Positions 42,751 through 51,159 of a stretch of DNA of 64,000 bases are shown one piece after another. The translations under genes and the position numbers were made by a program. The DNA lies in NCBI GenBank assembly GCA_020636275.1, contig JACJYD010000001.1:1612001-1676000 (forward strand). The letters run 5' to 3'. This DNA comes from Lewinellaceae bacterium. GTDB lineage: Bacteria > Bacteroidota > Bacteroidia > Chitinophagales > Saprospiraceae. Under the pieces are notes generated by a model that did not search any database, was not told where the DNA came from, and was given only the letters and a program-made list of their open reading frames with translations. Numbering within the stretch: the first letter of the stretch is position 1; each line of letters starts with the position of its first letter.

Positions 42751-43101
42751 ATGATCAATAAGAATAAAAATCAGCAAAAGCGCTTCGCTCCCAAATTGCA
42801 TATCAAAAAGGGAGACCGGGTCGTCGTGATCGCAGGCGCTTATAAAGGCTCCGAAGGGGAAGTGCTGGAAGTGCTTCCGCTCAAGAACCGCGCCGTGGTC
42901 GACAACGTCAATATGGTGAAAAAACACACCAAAGCGTCGAACGACAACCCCGGCGGTATCAACGAAGTGCCGGCCCCGATCCACATCTCCAACCTGATGC
43001 TGATCGATCCGAAATCGGGCGAATCAACCCGCGTTGGACGTAAGATCGTCGACGGCAAGAGTGTACGTTATTCGAAAAAATCGGGTGAAATTATTAAGTG
43101 A
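42751..43101 (+). CDS. rplX: Ribosomal protein L24
   Basis: A 116-residue assembly initiator with a KOW motif at residues ~19-45 (KKGDRVVVIAGAYKGSEGEV). The C-terminal part contains PAPIHISNLMLIDPKSGE. It ends in TGA, which overlaps the rplE ATG by one base (TGATG), so the two are translationally coupled. Confidence 0.96.
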   Translation: MINKNKNQQKRFAPKLHIKKGDRVVVIAGAYKGSEGEVLEVLPLKNRAVVDNVNMVKKHTKASNDNPGGINEVPAPIHISNLMLIDPKSGESTRVGRKIVDGKSVRYSKKSGEIIK

Positions 43102-43661
43102 TGAACTATCAACCCAATCTTCGGAAAAAATATCAGGAAGAGATCGTTCCTGCCATGATGGAACAGTTTCAGTATAGTTCCATTATGGAAGTGCCCCGCC
43201 TGATCAAGGTTTGTATCAACCAGGGGGTGGGTGAAGCTACCCAGGACAAGAAACTGGTCGAAACCGCTATCACCGAACTGTCTATGATCGCCGGTCAGAA
43301 AGCAGTTCCCACCAAAGCGAAAAAATCGGTTTCCAACTTCAAACTCCGCGAAGGAATGCCCATCGGCGTGCGCGTCACCCTGCGGCATAACCGCATGTGG
43401 GAATTCGTCGAACGCCTCGTATCCGTTGCCTTGCCGCGTGTACGCGACTTCCGCGGGATCAACGACAAGAGTTTCGATGGCCGTGGCAATTACTCCATGG
43501 GCGTATCCGAACACATCATCTTCCCGGAGATCGACCTCGATAAGGTCAACAAGATCACGGGGATGGACATTACGTTCGTCACGACCGCCAAAACCGATGC
43601 AGAAGCCCTGGCCCTGCTCAAACTGGTCGGTCTGCCTTTCAAAAATCAGCGCAACAATTAA
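43101..43661 (+). CDS. rplE: Ribosomal protein L5
   Basis: A 186-residue 5S rRNA-binding protein. It starts at the ATG at 43101, overlapping the rplX stop by one base, in preference to GTG at 43098. Conserved: EVPRLIKVCINQGVGEATQD and MGVSEHIIFPEID. Confidence 0.97.
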   Translation: MNYQPNLRKKYQEEIVPAMMEQFQYSSIMEVPRLIKVCINQGVGEATQDKKLVETAITELSMIAGQKAVPTKAKKSVSNFKLREGMPIGVRVTLRHNRMWEFVERLVSVALPRVRDFRGINDKSFDGRGNYSMGVSEHIIFPEIDLDKVNKITGMDITFVTTAKTDAEALALLKLVGLPFKNQRNN

Positions 43662-43672
43662 TCGAGATAATC

Positions 43673-43942
43673 ATGGCTAAGAAGTCCATCATAGCAAGAG
43701 AAAAGAAGCGGGAACGCATGGTGCAGAAATATGCCGATCTGCGCAAGCAGCTCAAGGAAGACGGCAATTGGGATGCATTGGACAAGCTCCCTCGCAACGG
43801 CTCGTCCGTCCGCCTGCACAATCGTTGCCAATTGACCGGTCGCCCCAAAGGCTACATGCGCCGCTTTGGCCTCTGCCGGGTGAAATTCCGCGAAATGGCC
43901 CTGGCGGGTAAGATCCCCGGGGTGACCAAATCGAGCTGGTAA
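43673..43942 (+). CDS. rpsN: Ribosomal protein S14, zinc-independent form
   Basis: An 89-residue S14 without the CxxC pairs of the zinc form; the conserved region reads LHNRCQLTGRPKGYMRRFGL, then SSW at the end. This C-minus type is usual for the phylum. A 9-bp hairpin follows. Confidence 0.96.
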   Translation: MAKKSIIAREKKRERMVQKYADLRKQLKEDGNWDALDKLPRNGSSVRLHNRCQLTGRPKGYMRRFGLCRVKFREMALAGKIPGVTKSSW

Positions 43943-43954
43943 AAACTAGTTTTG

Positions 43955-43981
43955 TCTTTTGCCTCTGAAGGCGGCAAAAGA
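43955..43981 (+). terminator. Hairpin between rpsN and rpsH
   Basis: TCTTTTGCC (43955-43963) and GGCAAAAGA (43973-43981) form a perfect 9-bp stem with a 9-base loop, 13 bases after the rpsN stop. No U-run; likely partial terminator or processing signal. Confidence 0.5.
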
Positions 43982-44069
43982 GCTATAAAAATTTTATTTA
44001 TCAAAGGTTTAGTTTAGGGTTATCGGTTTGCGATCCACTCTGAACGTCTGAACTCTAAACCTGTTTAAA

Positions 44070-44477
44070 ATGGCAGTAACAGATTCAATCGGCGACTACC
44101 TGACGCGTATTCGCAACGCACAAATGGCGGGTCACCGCATCGTGGACATCCCTTCTTCCAAACTCAAGAAGGCGATCACCGAAATCCTCTACGAACAAGG
44201 ATTTATCCTGAAATACAAGTTTACCGATGAGGGGAAAGGAACGCAGGGAACGATCAAGATCGCTCTGAAGTACGACCCTCAGACCCATTCGCCGGTCATT
44301 CAAAAACTGGTGCGCGTGTCCAGACCGGGCTTGCGGCAGTACCGGCCTTCCAATAACCTGCCTCGTGTGATCAACGGCCTCGGGATCGCGATCATCTCCA
44401 CCTCCAAAGGTGTGATGACCGATAAAAAGGCCCGCGAACTGAACGTGGGCGGCGAAGTTTTGTGTTACGTCTATTAA
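44070..44477 (+). CDS. rpsH: Ribosomal protein S8
   Basis: A 135-residue 16S central-domain protein. It starts MAVTDSIGDYLTRIRNAQMA and keeps the C-terminal GIAIISTSKGVMTDKKAREL. In E. coli S8 represses the spc operon. The 127-base gap before it contains a hairpin and an AT-rich spacer resembling that before paaB. Confidence 0.97.
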   Translation: MAVTDSIGDYLTRIRNAQMAGHRIVDIPSSKLKKAITEILYEQGFILKYKFTDEGKGTQGTIKIALKYDPQTHSPVIQKLVRVSRPGLRQYRPSNNLPRVINGLGIAIISTSKGVMTDKKARELNVGGEVLCYVY

Positions 44478-44521
44478 TGCCTTTTCGGGCAAGCATTTGT
44501 TGAGCTTAAAATGAAACAACC

Positions 44522-45076
44522 ATGTCACGAGTAGGTAAAGCCCCCATCAGTCTGCCGGCTAACGTGCAAGTAAGTGTGAGCAAGGGCAACCTCGTCACCG
44601 TAAAGGGTCCGAAAGGCGAACTCAGCCAGCAGGTAGACTCCGATATCCAGGTCGAAGTGGAAAACGGCGTCTTGAACGTGAAGCGTCCGACCGAACAAAA
44701 ACGGCACCGCGCACTCCACGGCCTCTATCGCGCATTGCTGAACAATATGGTGCAAGGGGTTACGGAAGGATTCGTCAAGGAACTCGAATTGGTCGGGGTC
44801 GGTTATCGCGCCAGCAATACTGGCCAACTCCTCGAACTGACCCTTGGCTACTCCCACCCGATCTATTTCTACCTCCCCGAGGAGATCAAAGTGTCGACCT
44901 CCCAGGAAAAAGGTAAGAACCCGATCATTCGCTTGGAAAGCAGCGATAAGCAACTGATCGGACAGGTCGCCGCCAAGATCCGCGCGATGCGCAAACCGGA
45001 ACCCTACAAAGGGAAAGGTGTTAAATATGTCGATGAGATCCTGCGCCGCAAAGCAGGTAAATCGGCTGGTAAATAA
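44522..45076 (+). CDS. rplF: Ribosomal protein L6
   Basis: A 184-residue two-domain 50S protein. It starts MSRVGKAPISLPANVQVSVS; the C-terminal block PEPYKGKGVKYVDEILRRKA is standard. Confidence 0.98.
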   Translation: MSRVGKAPISLPANVQVSVSKGNLVTVKGPKGELSQQVDSDIQVEVENGVLNVKRPTEQKRHRALHGLYRALLNNMVQGVTEGFVKELELVGVGYRASNTGQLLELTLGYSHPIYFYLPEEIKVSTSQEKGKNPIIRLESSDKQLIGQVAAKIRAMRKPEPYKGKGVKYVDEILRRKAGKSAGK

Positions 45077-45147
45077 CAATCGAAAGCATGAACTGGTACC
45101 TTGGGTCTGGGTCTGGTCCCTTTCACTAAGGTTAAATAAATCATCGT

Positions 45148-45501
45148 ATGAGTTCTAAAAAAATATCGAGCCGTCGCCGGATCCAGTATCGCATCCGGAA
45201 AAAAGTGAAGGGAACCCCCGAACGGCCCCGCCTCAGTGTTTTCCGCAGCAATAAGGAGATCTACTGCCAGGTTATCGATGATACGAACGGGCTTACGCTG
45301 GCAGCTGCTTCTTCGCGCGACAAAGGCGTGGATCACAGCCAGAACAAGACCCTTCAGGCTCAGCAGGTCGGCCAAATGCTGGCTGAACGGGCGCTTTCAA
45401 ATAATGTTACGACCGTCGTTTTCGACCGGGGCGGATATCTGTACCACGGCCGGGTGAAAGCCCTTGCCGACGGCGCCCGCGAAAAAGGCCTAATCTTTTA
45501 A
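45148..45501 (+). CDS. rplR: Ribosomal protein L18
   Basis: A 117-residue 5S rRNA-binding protein. Conserved RPRLSVFRSNKEIYCQVID and FDRGGYLYHGRVKALADGAR. It follows rplF by 71 bases. Confidence 0.97.
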   Translation: MSSKKISSRRRIQYRIRKKVKGTPERPRLSVFRSNKEIYCQVIDDTNGLTLAAASSRDKGVDHSQNKTLQAQQVGQMLAERALSNNVTTVVFDRGGYLYHGRVKALADGAREKGLIF

Positions 45502-45522
45502 TGGAAATAATTGTTCCTAATC

Positions 45523-46044
45523 ATGGCAAAGAAAGAAGTGAAAAATAAAGTCCGCTCCACCGAATCGGAATTGCACGAAAAGCTGGTCAGCCTCAACCGC
45601 GTGGCCAAGGTGACAAAAGGGGGGCGTACATTTAGTTTCGCCGCTATCGTGGTGGTTGGTGATGGCAACGGCACAGTCGGTCAGGGCCTGGGTAAAGCCC
45701 GGGAAGTAACCGATGCCATTTCCAAAGCCGTGGATGATGCCCGCAAGAACATGATCAAATTCCCGCTCTACAAAGGAACCATCCCCCATGAACAACTGGG
45801 GAAATACGGAGCCGGGAAAGTCCTGATCAAACCGGCAGCCGACGGTACCGGAGTGATCGCGGGTGGGGCCATGCGCGCCGTGCTCGAAATCGCAGGGGTA
45901 CACAACGTGTTGGCCAAATCGCAGGGTTCTTCCAACCCGCACAACGTGGTCAAAGCGACGATCGACGCCCTGACCAAACTGCGCAGCCCGATGGAAGTGT
46001 CGCGCCAGCGCCGTATCAACATGGATAAAGTATTTAACGGTTAA
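45523..46044 (+). CDS. rpsE: Ribosomal protein S5
   Basis: A 173-residue 30S fidelity protein. The ATG at 45523 (MAKKEVKNKVRS) is preferred over TTG at 45511. Conserved RVAKVTKGGRTFSFAAIVVV and GTGVIAGGAMRAVLEIAGV. In E. coli, changes here affect spectinomycin resistance. Confidence 0.97.
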   Translation: MAKKEVKNKVRSTESELHEKLVSLNRVAKVTKGGRTFSFAAIVVVGDGNGTVGQGLGKAREVTDAISKAVDDARKNMIKFPLYKGTIPHEQLGKYGAGKVLIKPAADGTGVIAGGAMRAVLEIAGVHNVLAKSQGSSNPHNVVKATIDALTKLRSPMEVSRQRRINMDKVFNG

Positions 46045-46074
46045 TAATGGTCGGCCGGCCTACCGGCGCCACAA

Positions 46075-46266
46075 ATGAAAATCGAAATGGGGAAAGTTAG
46101 AATTACGCAGGTCAAAAGCGGTATCGATCGCCCCAAGCGGCAAAAAGATACGCTCAAAGCGCTGGGCCTCGGTAAGATCCGCAGGACTGCCGAGCATGAA
46201 GCGTCTCCCCAAATTTTGGGAATGATCAAGAAAGTAGACCACCTTGTTAAGGTGGAAGAAGTCTAA
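46075..46266 (+). CDS. rpmD: Ribosomal protein L30
   Basis: A 63-residue L30 (MKIEMGKVRITQVKSGIDRP). An in-frame ATG at 46087 would give a 59-residue protein closer to the usual family start (MGKVRITQVKS), so the true start is uncertain. It keeps ASPQILGMIKKVDHLVKVEE. Confidence 0.93.
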   Translation: MKIEMGKVRITQVKSGIDRPKRQKDTLKALGLGKIRRTAEHEASPQILGMIKKVDHLVKVEEV

Positions 46267-46286
46267 TCTGAAAAAATAATTGTGCA

Positions 46287-46730
46287 ATGGAACTGCATAA
46301 TCTCAAACCGGCAGTAGGATCTGTTCGCTCCAGCAAGCGGGTCGCCCGTGGTCAAGGCTCAGGAGGCAGCACCGCCGGACGTGGGCATAAAGGGGATAAA
46401 TCCCGCTCGGGTCATAAAGACAAGCGAAACTTCGAAGGGGGCCAGATGCCTATGCAAATGCGCCTGCCCAAGCGGGGCTTCAAGAATGTAAATCGTGTGG
46501 AATACGTTCCACTCAACCTGGCTCGCCTGCAAGCTATTTCCGAAAAGTTTAAGGTCACGACCATCGACCTCGACTGGTTGGTGGCTAACGGCATCGTCGG
46601 AAAGAACGACCGGGTCAAGATCCTGGCTAACGGCGAACTCGACGCAGCGCTGACCATTTCAGCCCACGCTTGTTCCTCCGCAGCCAAGCAAGCCATCGAA
46701 GAAAAAGGTGGGAGTGTAAACCTCGTTTAA
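46287..46730 (+). CDS. rplO: Ribosomal protein L15
   Basis: A 147-residue late-assembly protein. It begins MELHNLKPAVGSVRSSKRVA with the Gly-rich GQGSGGSTAGRGHKGDKSRS segment (just at the quoted limit). It precedes secY by 9 bases. Confidence 0.97.
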   Translation: MELHNLKPAVGSVRSSKRVARGQGSGGSTAGRGHKGDKSRSGHKDKRNFEGGQMPMQMRLPKRGFKNVNRVEYVPLNLARLQAISEKFKVTTIDLDWLVANGIVGKNDRVKILANGELDAALTISAHACSSAAKQAIEEKGGSVNLV

Positions 46731-46739
46731 ATTTTGCCG

Positions 46740-48104
46740 ATGAAACGGTTCATCAATACGCTTAAGAATATTTGGAAGATTAAGGAACTCCGCAATCGGA
46801 TCCTTTTTACGCTCGGCTTGCTGGGCGTTTTCCGTTTTGCTACCTTCGTCGTCCTTCCCGGTGTGATCGCCTCCAGGCTCAATAACACCTCGCAGAACGC
46901 CTCGGACCTCCTCGGCCTGATCAACATCTTCACCGGCGGGGCCTTCAAGAACGCTTCTGTGATGGCGCTGGGTATCATGCCTTATATTACGGCGTCCATT
47001 ATCGTACAGCTTCTGGGCTTTGCCGTGCCTTACTTCCAGCGCCTCCAGCAAAAGGAAGGCGAAAGCGGGCGAAAAAAACTCAACCAGATCACCCGGATGC
47101 TCACCCTGGCGATCACCCTGGTACAGGGTGGAGCCTATCTGACCTATCTCCGCTCCCAGGGCGCGGTCGATCCGTCGATCCCCCAGGGTATCTTCTGGCT
47201 TTCGAATATCATTATCCTTTCAGCAGGTACGGTCTTCGCCATGTGGCTGGGTGAACGCATCACCGACCGCGGTATCGGAAACGGTGTTTCCCTCTTGATC
47301 ACCGTGGGGATCATCTCCCGCCTGCCGCTGGCAATCGTCGCCGAATTCTCCCTGCAGTTGGAATCCAACGGCTTGTTCATTTTCGTCATCGAGCTGGCCA
47401 TGCTCTTTATGATCATCCTGGCGACGATCATGGTTGTGCAAGGGGTGCGCAAAATTCCCATCCAATTCGCCAAGCGAATGGTGGGCCGTGGCGCCTCCAA
47501 TATGCCGGTGGCCGGAGCCCGCGACTATATCCCGCTGAAAGTTAACGCTGCCGGTGTGATGCCGATCATCTTTGCGCAAGCCCTGATGTTCCTGCCTGTC
47601 ACCGTCGCGCAGTTCATCGCAGGTAATGACCCCAACGCCATGTCGCAAAGCTGGCTGCAATCACTGGCCTCTCCGTTCTCTTTCTGGGCCAGCATGATCA
47701 CCTTCTTCATGGTCGTTATCTTTACCTACATCTATACGGCCTTGTTGGTCAACCCGACCCAGTACGCCGATTACCTGAAACGCCAAAACGCGTTCATTCC
47801 GGGTATCAAACCGGGCAAGCCGACTGCCGATTTTATCGATTCGATCACGACCCGTATTACGCTGCCGGGGTCGATCATTCTGGGCTTTATCGCCGTTCTC
47901 CCGGCTGTCGCCGTGGCTTTTGGCGTGAACCCCTCACTGGCCGTTTTCTTTGGTGGTACCTCCCTGCTCATCCTCGTGGCCGTTGTGCTCGACACGCTGC
48001 AGCAGATCGAAAGCCACCTCCTCATGCGCCGCTACGATGGTCTGGTCAAGTCCGGACGCATCCAGGGCAGAAGCCGTATGCAGGGTATTGGCGCCAATAT
48101 GTAA
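46740..48104 (+). CDS. secY: Preprotein translocase channel subunit SecY
   Basis: A 454-residue channel of the Sec translocon with ten membrane segments, which passes exported proteins, including the many signal-peptide proteins of this window, across the inner membrane. The start MKRFINTLKNIWKIKELRNR at the ATG 46740 is preferred over a TTG 6 bases upstream. LGIMPYITASIIVQLLGFA and the cytoplasmic loop VQGVRKIPIQFAKR are conserved. Hydrophobic runs occur throughout, and the C-terminal VKSGRIQGRSRMQGIGANM is usual for Bacteroidota. A 17-bp hairpin follows. Confidence 0.97.
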   Translation: MKRFINTLKNIWKIKELRNRILFTLGLLGVFRFATFVVLPGVIASRLNNTSQNASDLLGLINIFTGGAFKNASVMALGIMPYITASIIVQLLGFAVPYFQRLQQKEGESGRKKLNQITRMLTLAITLVQGGAYLTYLRSQGAVDPSIPQGIFWLSNIIILSAGTVFAMWLGERITDRGIGNGVSLLITVGIISRLPLAIVAEFSLQLESNGLFIFVIELAMLFMIILATIMVVQGVRKIPIQFAKRMVGRGASNMPVAGARDYIPLKVNAAGVMPIIFAQALMFLPVTVAQFIAGNDPNAMSQSWLQSLASPFSFWASMITFFMVVIFTYIYTALLVNPTQYADYLKRQNAFIPGIKPGKPTADFIDSITTRITLPGSIILGFIAVLPAVAVAFGVNPSLAVFFGGTSLLILVAVVLDTLQQIESHLLMRRYDGLVKSGRIQGRSRMQGIGANM

Positions 48105-48154
48105 TGGAAGGACTTATGCAAACTTCCATTATTCAAGCACGCATAAAAAATTAA

Positions 48155-48195
48155 AATGGGTGAAGTGGAGGCTAGCGACCTTCACTTCACCCATT
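48155..48195 (+). terminator. Long hairpin between secY and map
   Basis: AATGGGTGAAGTGGAGG (48155-48171) pairs with CCTTCACTTCACCCATT (48179-48195) with one G-T pair around a 7-base loop. It has no U-run but may separate secY from map expression. Confidence 0.6.
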
Positions 48196-48211
48196 ATATA
48201 GTCAATTATCG

Positions 48212-49027
48212 ATGATCTTTTATAAAACGGAGGAAGAAGTAGAACTTATCCGGGAAAGCTGCCTGCTGGTATGCAAAACCCTGGCCCACGTGGCGAGTCT
48301 GATCCGCCCCGGTATCACGGGTCTGCATTTGGATAAGGAAGCTGAAACCTTTATTCGGGATCATCAGGCAACCCCTGGTTTCAAAGGATACCGGGGATTT
48401 CCCGCGACCCTCTGCATCTCGCCGAATGAAGCGGTGGTGCACGGCATCCCCTCCAAAGCGGAATTCCGCGATGGCGATGTGCTCTCGGTCGATTGCGGGG
48501 TTCAATGGCACGGCTACTTCGGCGACAGCGCTTACACTTTCGCCCTGGGCGATGTCAGCGAGGATAAGATGAAGTTGCTTCGCGTGACGAACACCTCCCT
48601 CTACCTGGGCATCGAACAGGCTATCGCCGGCAATCGCCTCGGCGATATCGGGTTTGCCATCCAGGAATACGTCGAACGCCGCCACAGGTATGGCGTAGTG
48701 CGCGAACTGGTGGGCCACGGGATCGGAAAGAACCTGCACGAAGAACCCGAAGTGCCGAATTACGGCAAACGCGGCAGGGGGGTGAAACTGCAGGAAGGAT
48801 TGGTGATCGCCATCGAACCCATGGTCAATATGGGTAAGAAGGAAGTGACCCACGCCGAAGACGGATGGACGGTCATTGCGCGCGACCACAAAGTGGCAGC
48901 TCACTACGAACACTCGATCGTCGTCCGGAAAGACAAAGCCGATATCCTCAGCGACCATGCAGGGATCGAAGAAGCCGTGTTGAAGAACAAGGAGCTGAAA
49001 GCGGTTGCGGTGCTGGATCCGGCCTAA
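48212..49027 (+). CDS. map: Methionine aminopeptidase, type I
   Basis: A 271-residue enzyme that removes initiator methionine. The full dinuclear metal site is present: His77 (VHGIP), Asp94 (SVDCG), Asp105 (GDSAYTF), His169 (GHGIG), Glu202 (IEPMV) and Glu233 (YEHS). No N-terminal zinc-finger extension. It is in the standard place between secY and infA. Confidence 0.97.
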   Translation: MIFYKTEEEVELIRESCLLVCKTLAHVASLIRPGITGLHLDKEAETFIRDHQATPGFKGYRGFPATLCISPNEAVVHGIPSKAEFRDGDVLSVDCGVQWHGYFGDSAYTFALGDVSEDKMKLLRVTNTSLYLGIEQAIAGNRLGDIGFAIQEYVERRHRYGVVRELVGHGIGKNLHEEPEVPNYGKRGRGVKLQEGLVIAIEPMVNMGKKEVTHAEDGWTVIARDHKVAAHYEHSIVVRKDKADILSDHAGIEEAVLKNKELKAVAVLDPA

Positions 49028-49083
49028 TAGCGGGAAACAAAAGAAAGCAACAAAAAAGAGTGCAGGATTTTTACAAAAAACCT

Positions 49084-49091
49084 TATCTTTG
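49084..49091 (+). promoter_or_regulatory. Internal Bacteroidota -7 promoter motif TATCTTTG before infA
   Basis: Fits TAnnTTTG, 18 bases before the infA ATG at 49110. It suggests separate control of infA-rpmJ-rpsM-rpsK-rpsD-rpoA-rplQ. Confidence 0.6.
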
Positions 49092-49109
49092 CACTCCGAA
49101 ATTTTTTAT

Positions 49110-49328
49110 ATGGCCAAAAAAGCGTTGATCAAGCAGGACGGAACCATTGAGGAAGCACTTTCCAATGCTATGTTCCGGGTACGGTTGGAGAACGGTCACA
49201 GTATCATCGCCACCATTTCGGGAAAGATGCGGATGAACTACATTCGGATCCTACCGGGAGACAAAGTGTCGGTGGAAATGTCGCCGTACGATTTGACGCG
49301 GGGTCGTATTATTTATCGGTACAAGTAA
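49110..49328 (+). CDS. infA: Translation initiation factor IF-1
   Basis: A 72-residue S1-like OB-fold protein that binds the 30S A-site. The start at 49110 (MAKKALIKQDGTIEEAL) is chosen over a longer frame from 49005 that would overlap the map end and the promoter. Conserved FRVRLENGHSI and SPYDLTRGRIIYRYK. Confidence 0.97.
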   Translation: MAKKALIKQDGTIEEALSNAMFRVRLENGHSIIATISGKMRMNYIRILPGDKVSVEMSPYDLTRGRIIYRYK

Positions 49329-49348
49329 AAAAGACAAAACCTTTCGCC

Positions 49349-49465
49349 ATGAAAGTAAGACCTTCAGTAAAGAAACGGACCTCCGACTGCAAGATCGTTC
49401 GGAGAAAGGGCAGGATTTACATTATCAACAAGAAGAATCCGAAGTTTAAACAACGTCAGGGCTAA
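49349..49465 (+). CDS. rpmJ: Ribosomal protein L36
   Basis: A 38-residue L36, found by reading the gap between infA and rpsM. It starts MKVRPSVKKRTSDCKIVRRK and ends NKKNPKFKQRQG. Only one cysteine (Cys14) remains, so this is the zinc-independent form, as usual for the phylum. Confidence 0.97.
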   Translation: MKVRPSVKKRTSDCKIVRRKGRIYIINKKNPKFKQRQG

Positions 49466-49508
49466 TCCGGACTTCCGGGTCCTGAAGACTTTCTAAATAA
49501 CAGATCAT

Positions 49509-49886
49509 ATGGCTCGTATTGCAGGTGTTGACTTACCCCGTAACAAAAGAGGGATCATTGGTTTGACCTATATTTTTGGCATCGGGAATTCCCGCGCCCG
49601 GGAGATACTGCACAAGGCAGAAATCGATGAAAATGTAAAAGTGCAGGATTGGTCGGATGACAACGTGCGCAACATTTCCCGGATCATCCAGGAAGAGTAT
49701 AAGGTGGAAGGGGAATTGCGTTCGGAGGTTCAGATGAACATCAAGCGATTGATGGATATCGCTTCCTACCGGGGTCTTCGCCATCGGAAAGGCCTTCCGA
49801 CGAGGGGTCAGCGCACCCGGACCAATGCCCGTACGCGGAAAGGTAAGCGTAAGACGGTTGCCGGTAAGAAGAAAGTTACTAAATAA
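49509..49886 (+). CDS. rpsM: Ribosomal protein S13
   Basis: A 125-residue 30S head protein. It begins MARIAGVDLPRNKRGIIGLT, and the C-terminal LRHRKGLPTRGQRTRTNART is standard. Confidence 0.98.
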   Translation: MARIAGVDLPRNKRGIIGLTYIFGIGNSRAREILHKAEIDENVKVQDWSDDNVRNISRIIQEEYKVEGELRSEVQMNIKRLMDIASYRGLRHRKGLPTRGQRTRTNARTRKGKRKTVAGKKKVTK

Positions 49887-49925
49887 TCGCCAAGCTAATT
49901 CATCCAGCTATAAAATTGCAACTCC

Positions 49926-50327
49926 ATGGCAAAAGGTAAAAAAGGAGCATCCGCAAAGGTTAAAAAGAGAAAGGTTAAAGTTGATCCGGAGGGAATGGCT
50001 TTCATCCAGGCCTCTTTCAATAATATCATTATCTCCATCACCAATAAGAACGGCGATGTGATCTCCTGGGCCACCGCTGGTAAGGCCGGGTTCCGGGGTT
50101 CCAAGAAAAATACGCCTTATGCTGCGCAGGTCGCTGCTTCCGATGCGGCAAAAACGGCTCACGATGCCGGGTTGCGCTTTGCAGAGGTGTTCGTTAAAGG
50201 GCCTGGTTCCGGACGGGAAGCCGCGATCCGCGGGATCGACTCGGCTGGTATCAAGGTTACCCGGATCAAGGACGTCACGCCGGTGCCGCACAACGGCTGC
50301 CGCCCGCCCAAACGCAGACGGGTGTAA
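49926..50327 (+). CDS. rpsK: Ribosomal protein S11
   Basis: A 133-residue platform protein. Conserved FIQASFNNIIISITNKNGDV and DVTPVPHNGCRPPKRRRV. It follows rpsM by 39 bases. Confidence 0.98.
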   Translation: MAKGKKGASAKVKKRKVKVDPEGMAFIQASFNNIIISITNKNGDVISWATAGKAGFRGSKKNTPYAAQVAASDAAKTAHDAGLRFAEVFVKGPGSGREAAIRGIDSAGIKVTRIKDVTPVPHNGCRPPKRRRV

Positions 50328-50375
50328 TTTTTTGGTGTACTAATTTTTGAAAACTCTATCTTAATTTCTGTCAGA

Positions 50376-50987
50376 ATGGCAAGATACACTGGACCAAGAA
50401 CGAAGAAATCGAGGGCGTTTGGAGAACCGATTTTCGGGCCCAGCAAGGCGTTCGAGAAGAAAAAATACCCCCCTGGCATGCATGGGAATACGCGCCGCCG
50501 CCGGCAGCGTTCCGACTATGCTATCCAGTTGCTCGAAAAACAAAAGGCAAAATATACCTACGGGGTACTGGAACGTCAGTTCCGCAACCTTTTCGAAAAG
50601 GCTCACCGGAAAGGTGGGATCACCGGTACCGTTTTGCTCCAGTTCCTGGAAGCGCGCCTGGATAATACGGTCTTCCGCCTGGGCATTGCTCCTACCCGTC
50701 GCGGCGCCCGTCAATTGGTCAGCCACCGGCACATTACCGTCAACGGGATCGTAACCAACATCCCGTCGTTTCAGTTGCGCCCGGGGGATGTAGTAGCCGT
50801 ACGCGGAAAATCCAAGAATCTGGCAGTGATCGTGGATAACATGGACCGCAAAGTGGATTCCCGCAGGTTCCCGTGGTTGGAATTCAACCCGGAAAAAATG
50901 GAAGGCAAATTTATCGCTTTCCCCGAACGGGAAAATATCCCGGAAAAGATCAACGAACAGTTGATCGTCGAATTGTACTCGAAGTAA
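50376..50987 (+). CDS. rpsD: Ribosomal protein S4, zinc-free
   Basis: A 203-residue primary 16S-binding protein with an S4 RNA-binding domain (~residues 95-160). The N-terminus MARYTGPRTKKSRAFGEPIF lacks the four-cysteine zinc site seen in some bacteria, typical of this phylum. In E. coli S4 regulates the alpha operon. Confidence 0.97.
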   Translation: MARYTGPRTKKSRAFGEPIFGPSKAFEKKKYPPGMHGNTRRRRQRSDYAIQLLEKQKAKYTYGVLERQFRNLFEKAHRKGGITGTVLLQFLEARLDNTVFRLGIAPTRRGARQLVSHRHITVNGIVTNIPSFQLRPGDVVAVRGKSKNLAVIVDNMDRKVDSRRFPWLEFNPEKMEGKFIAFPERENIPEKINEQLIVELYSK

Positions 50988-51159
50988 GGATCATACAGAG
51001 TCGAATTCATCCCGGTTCCCGTTCATCCAGGTATTTCGAATGCCTGCCTGACCACCGGAATGAATTCGATTCGCATTTTCCAAAGAACCCTATACCCACA
51101 CCAACGTACCTGCGCTCTTCGACTGCCCTGAATCATTTCTAAACAGCAGCAATTCATCT

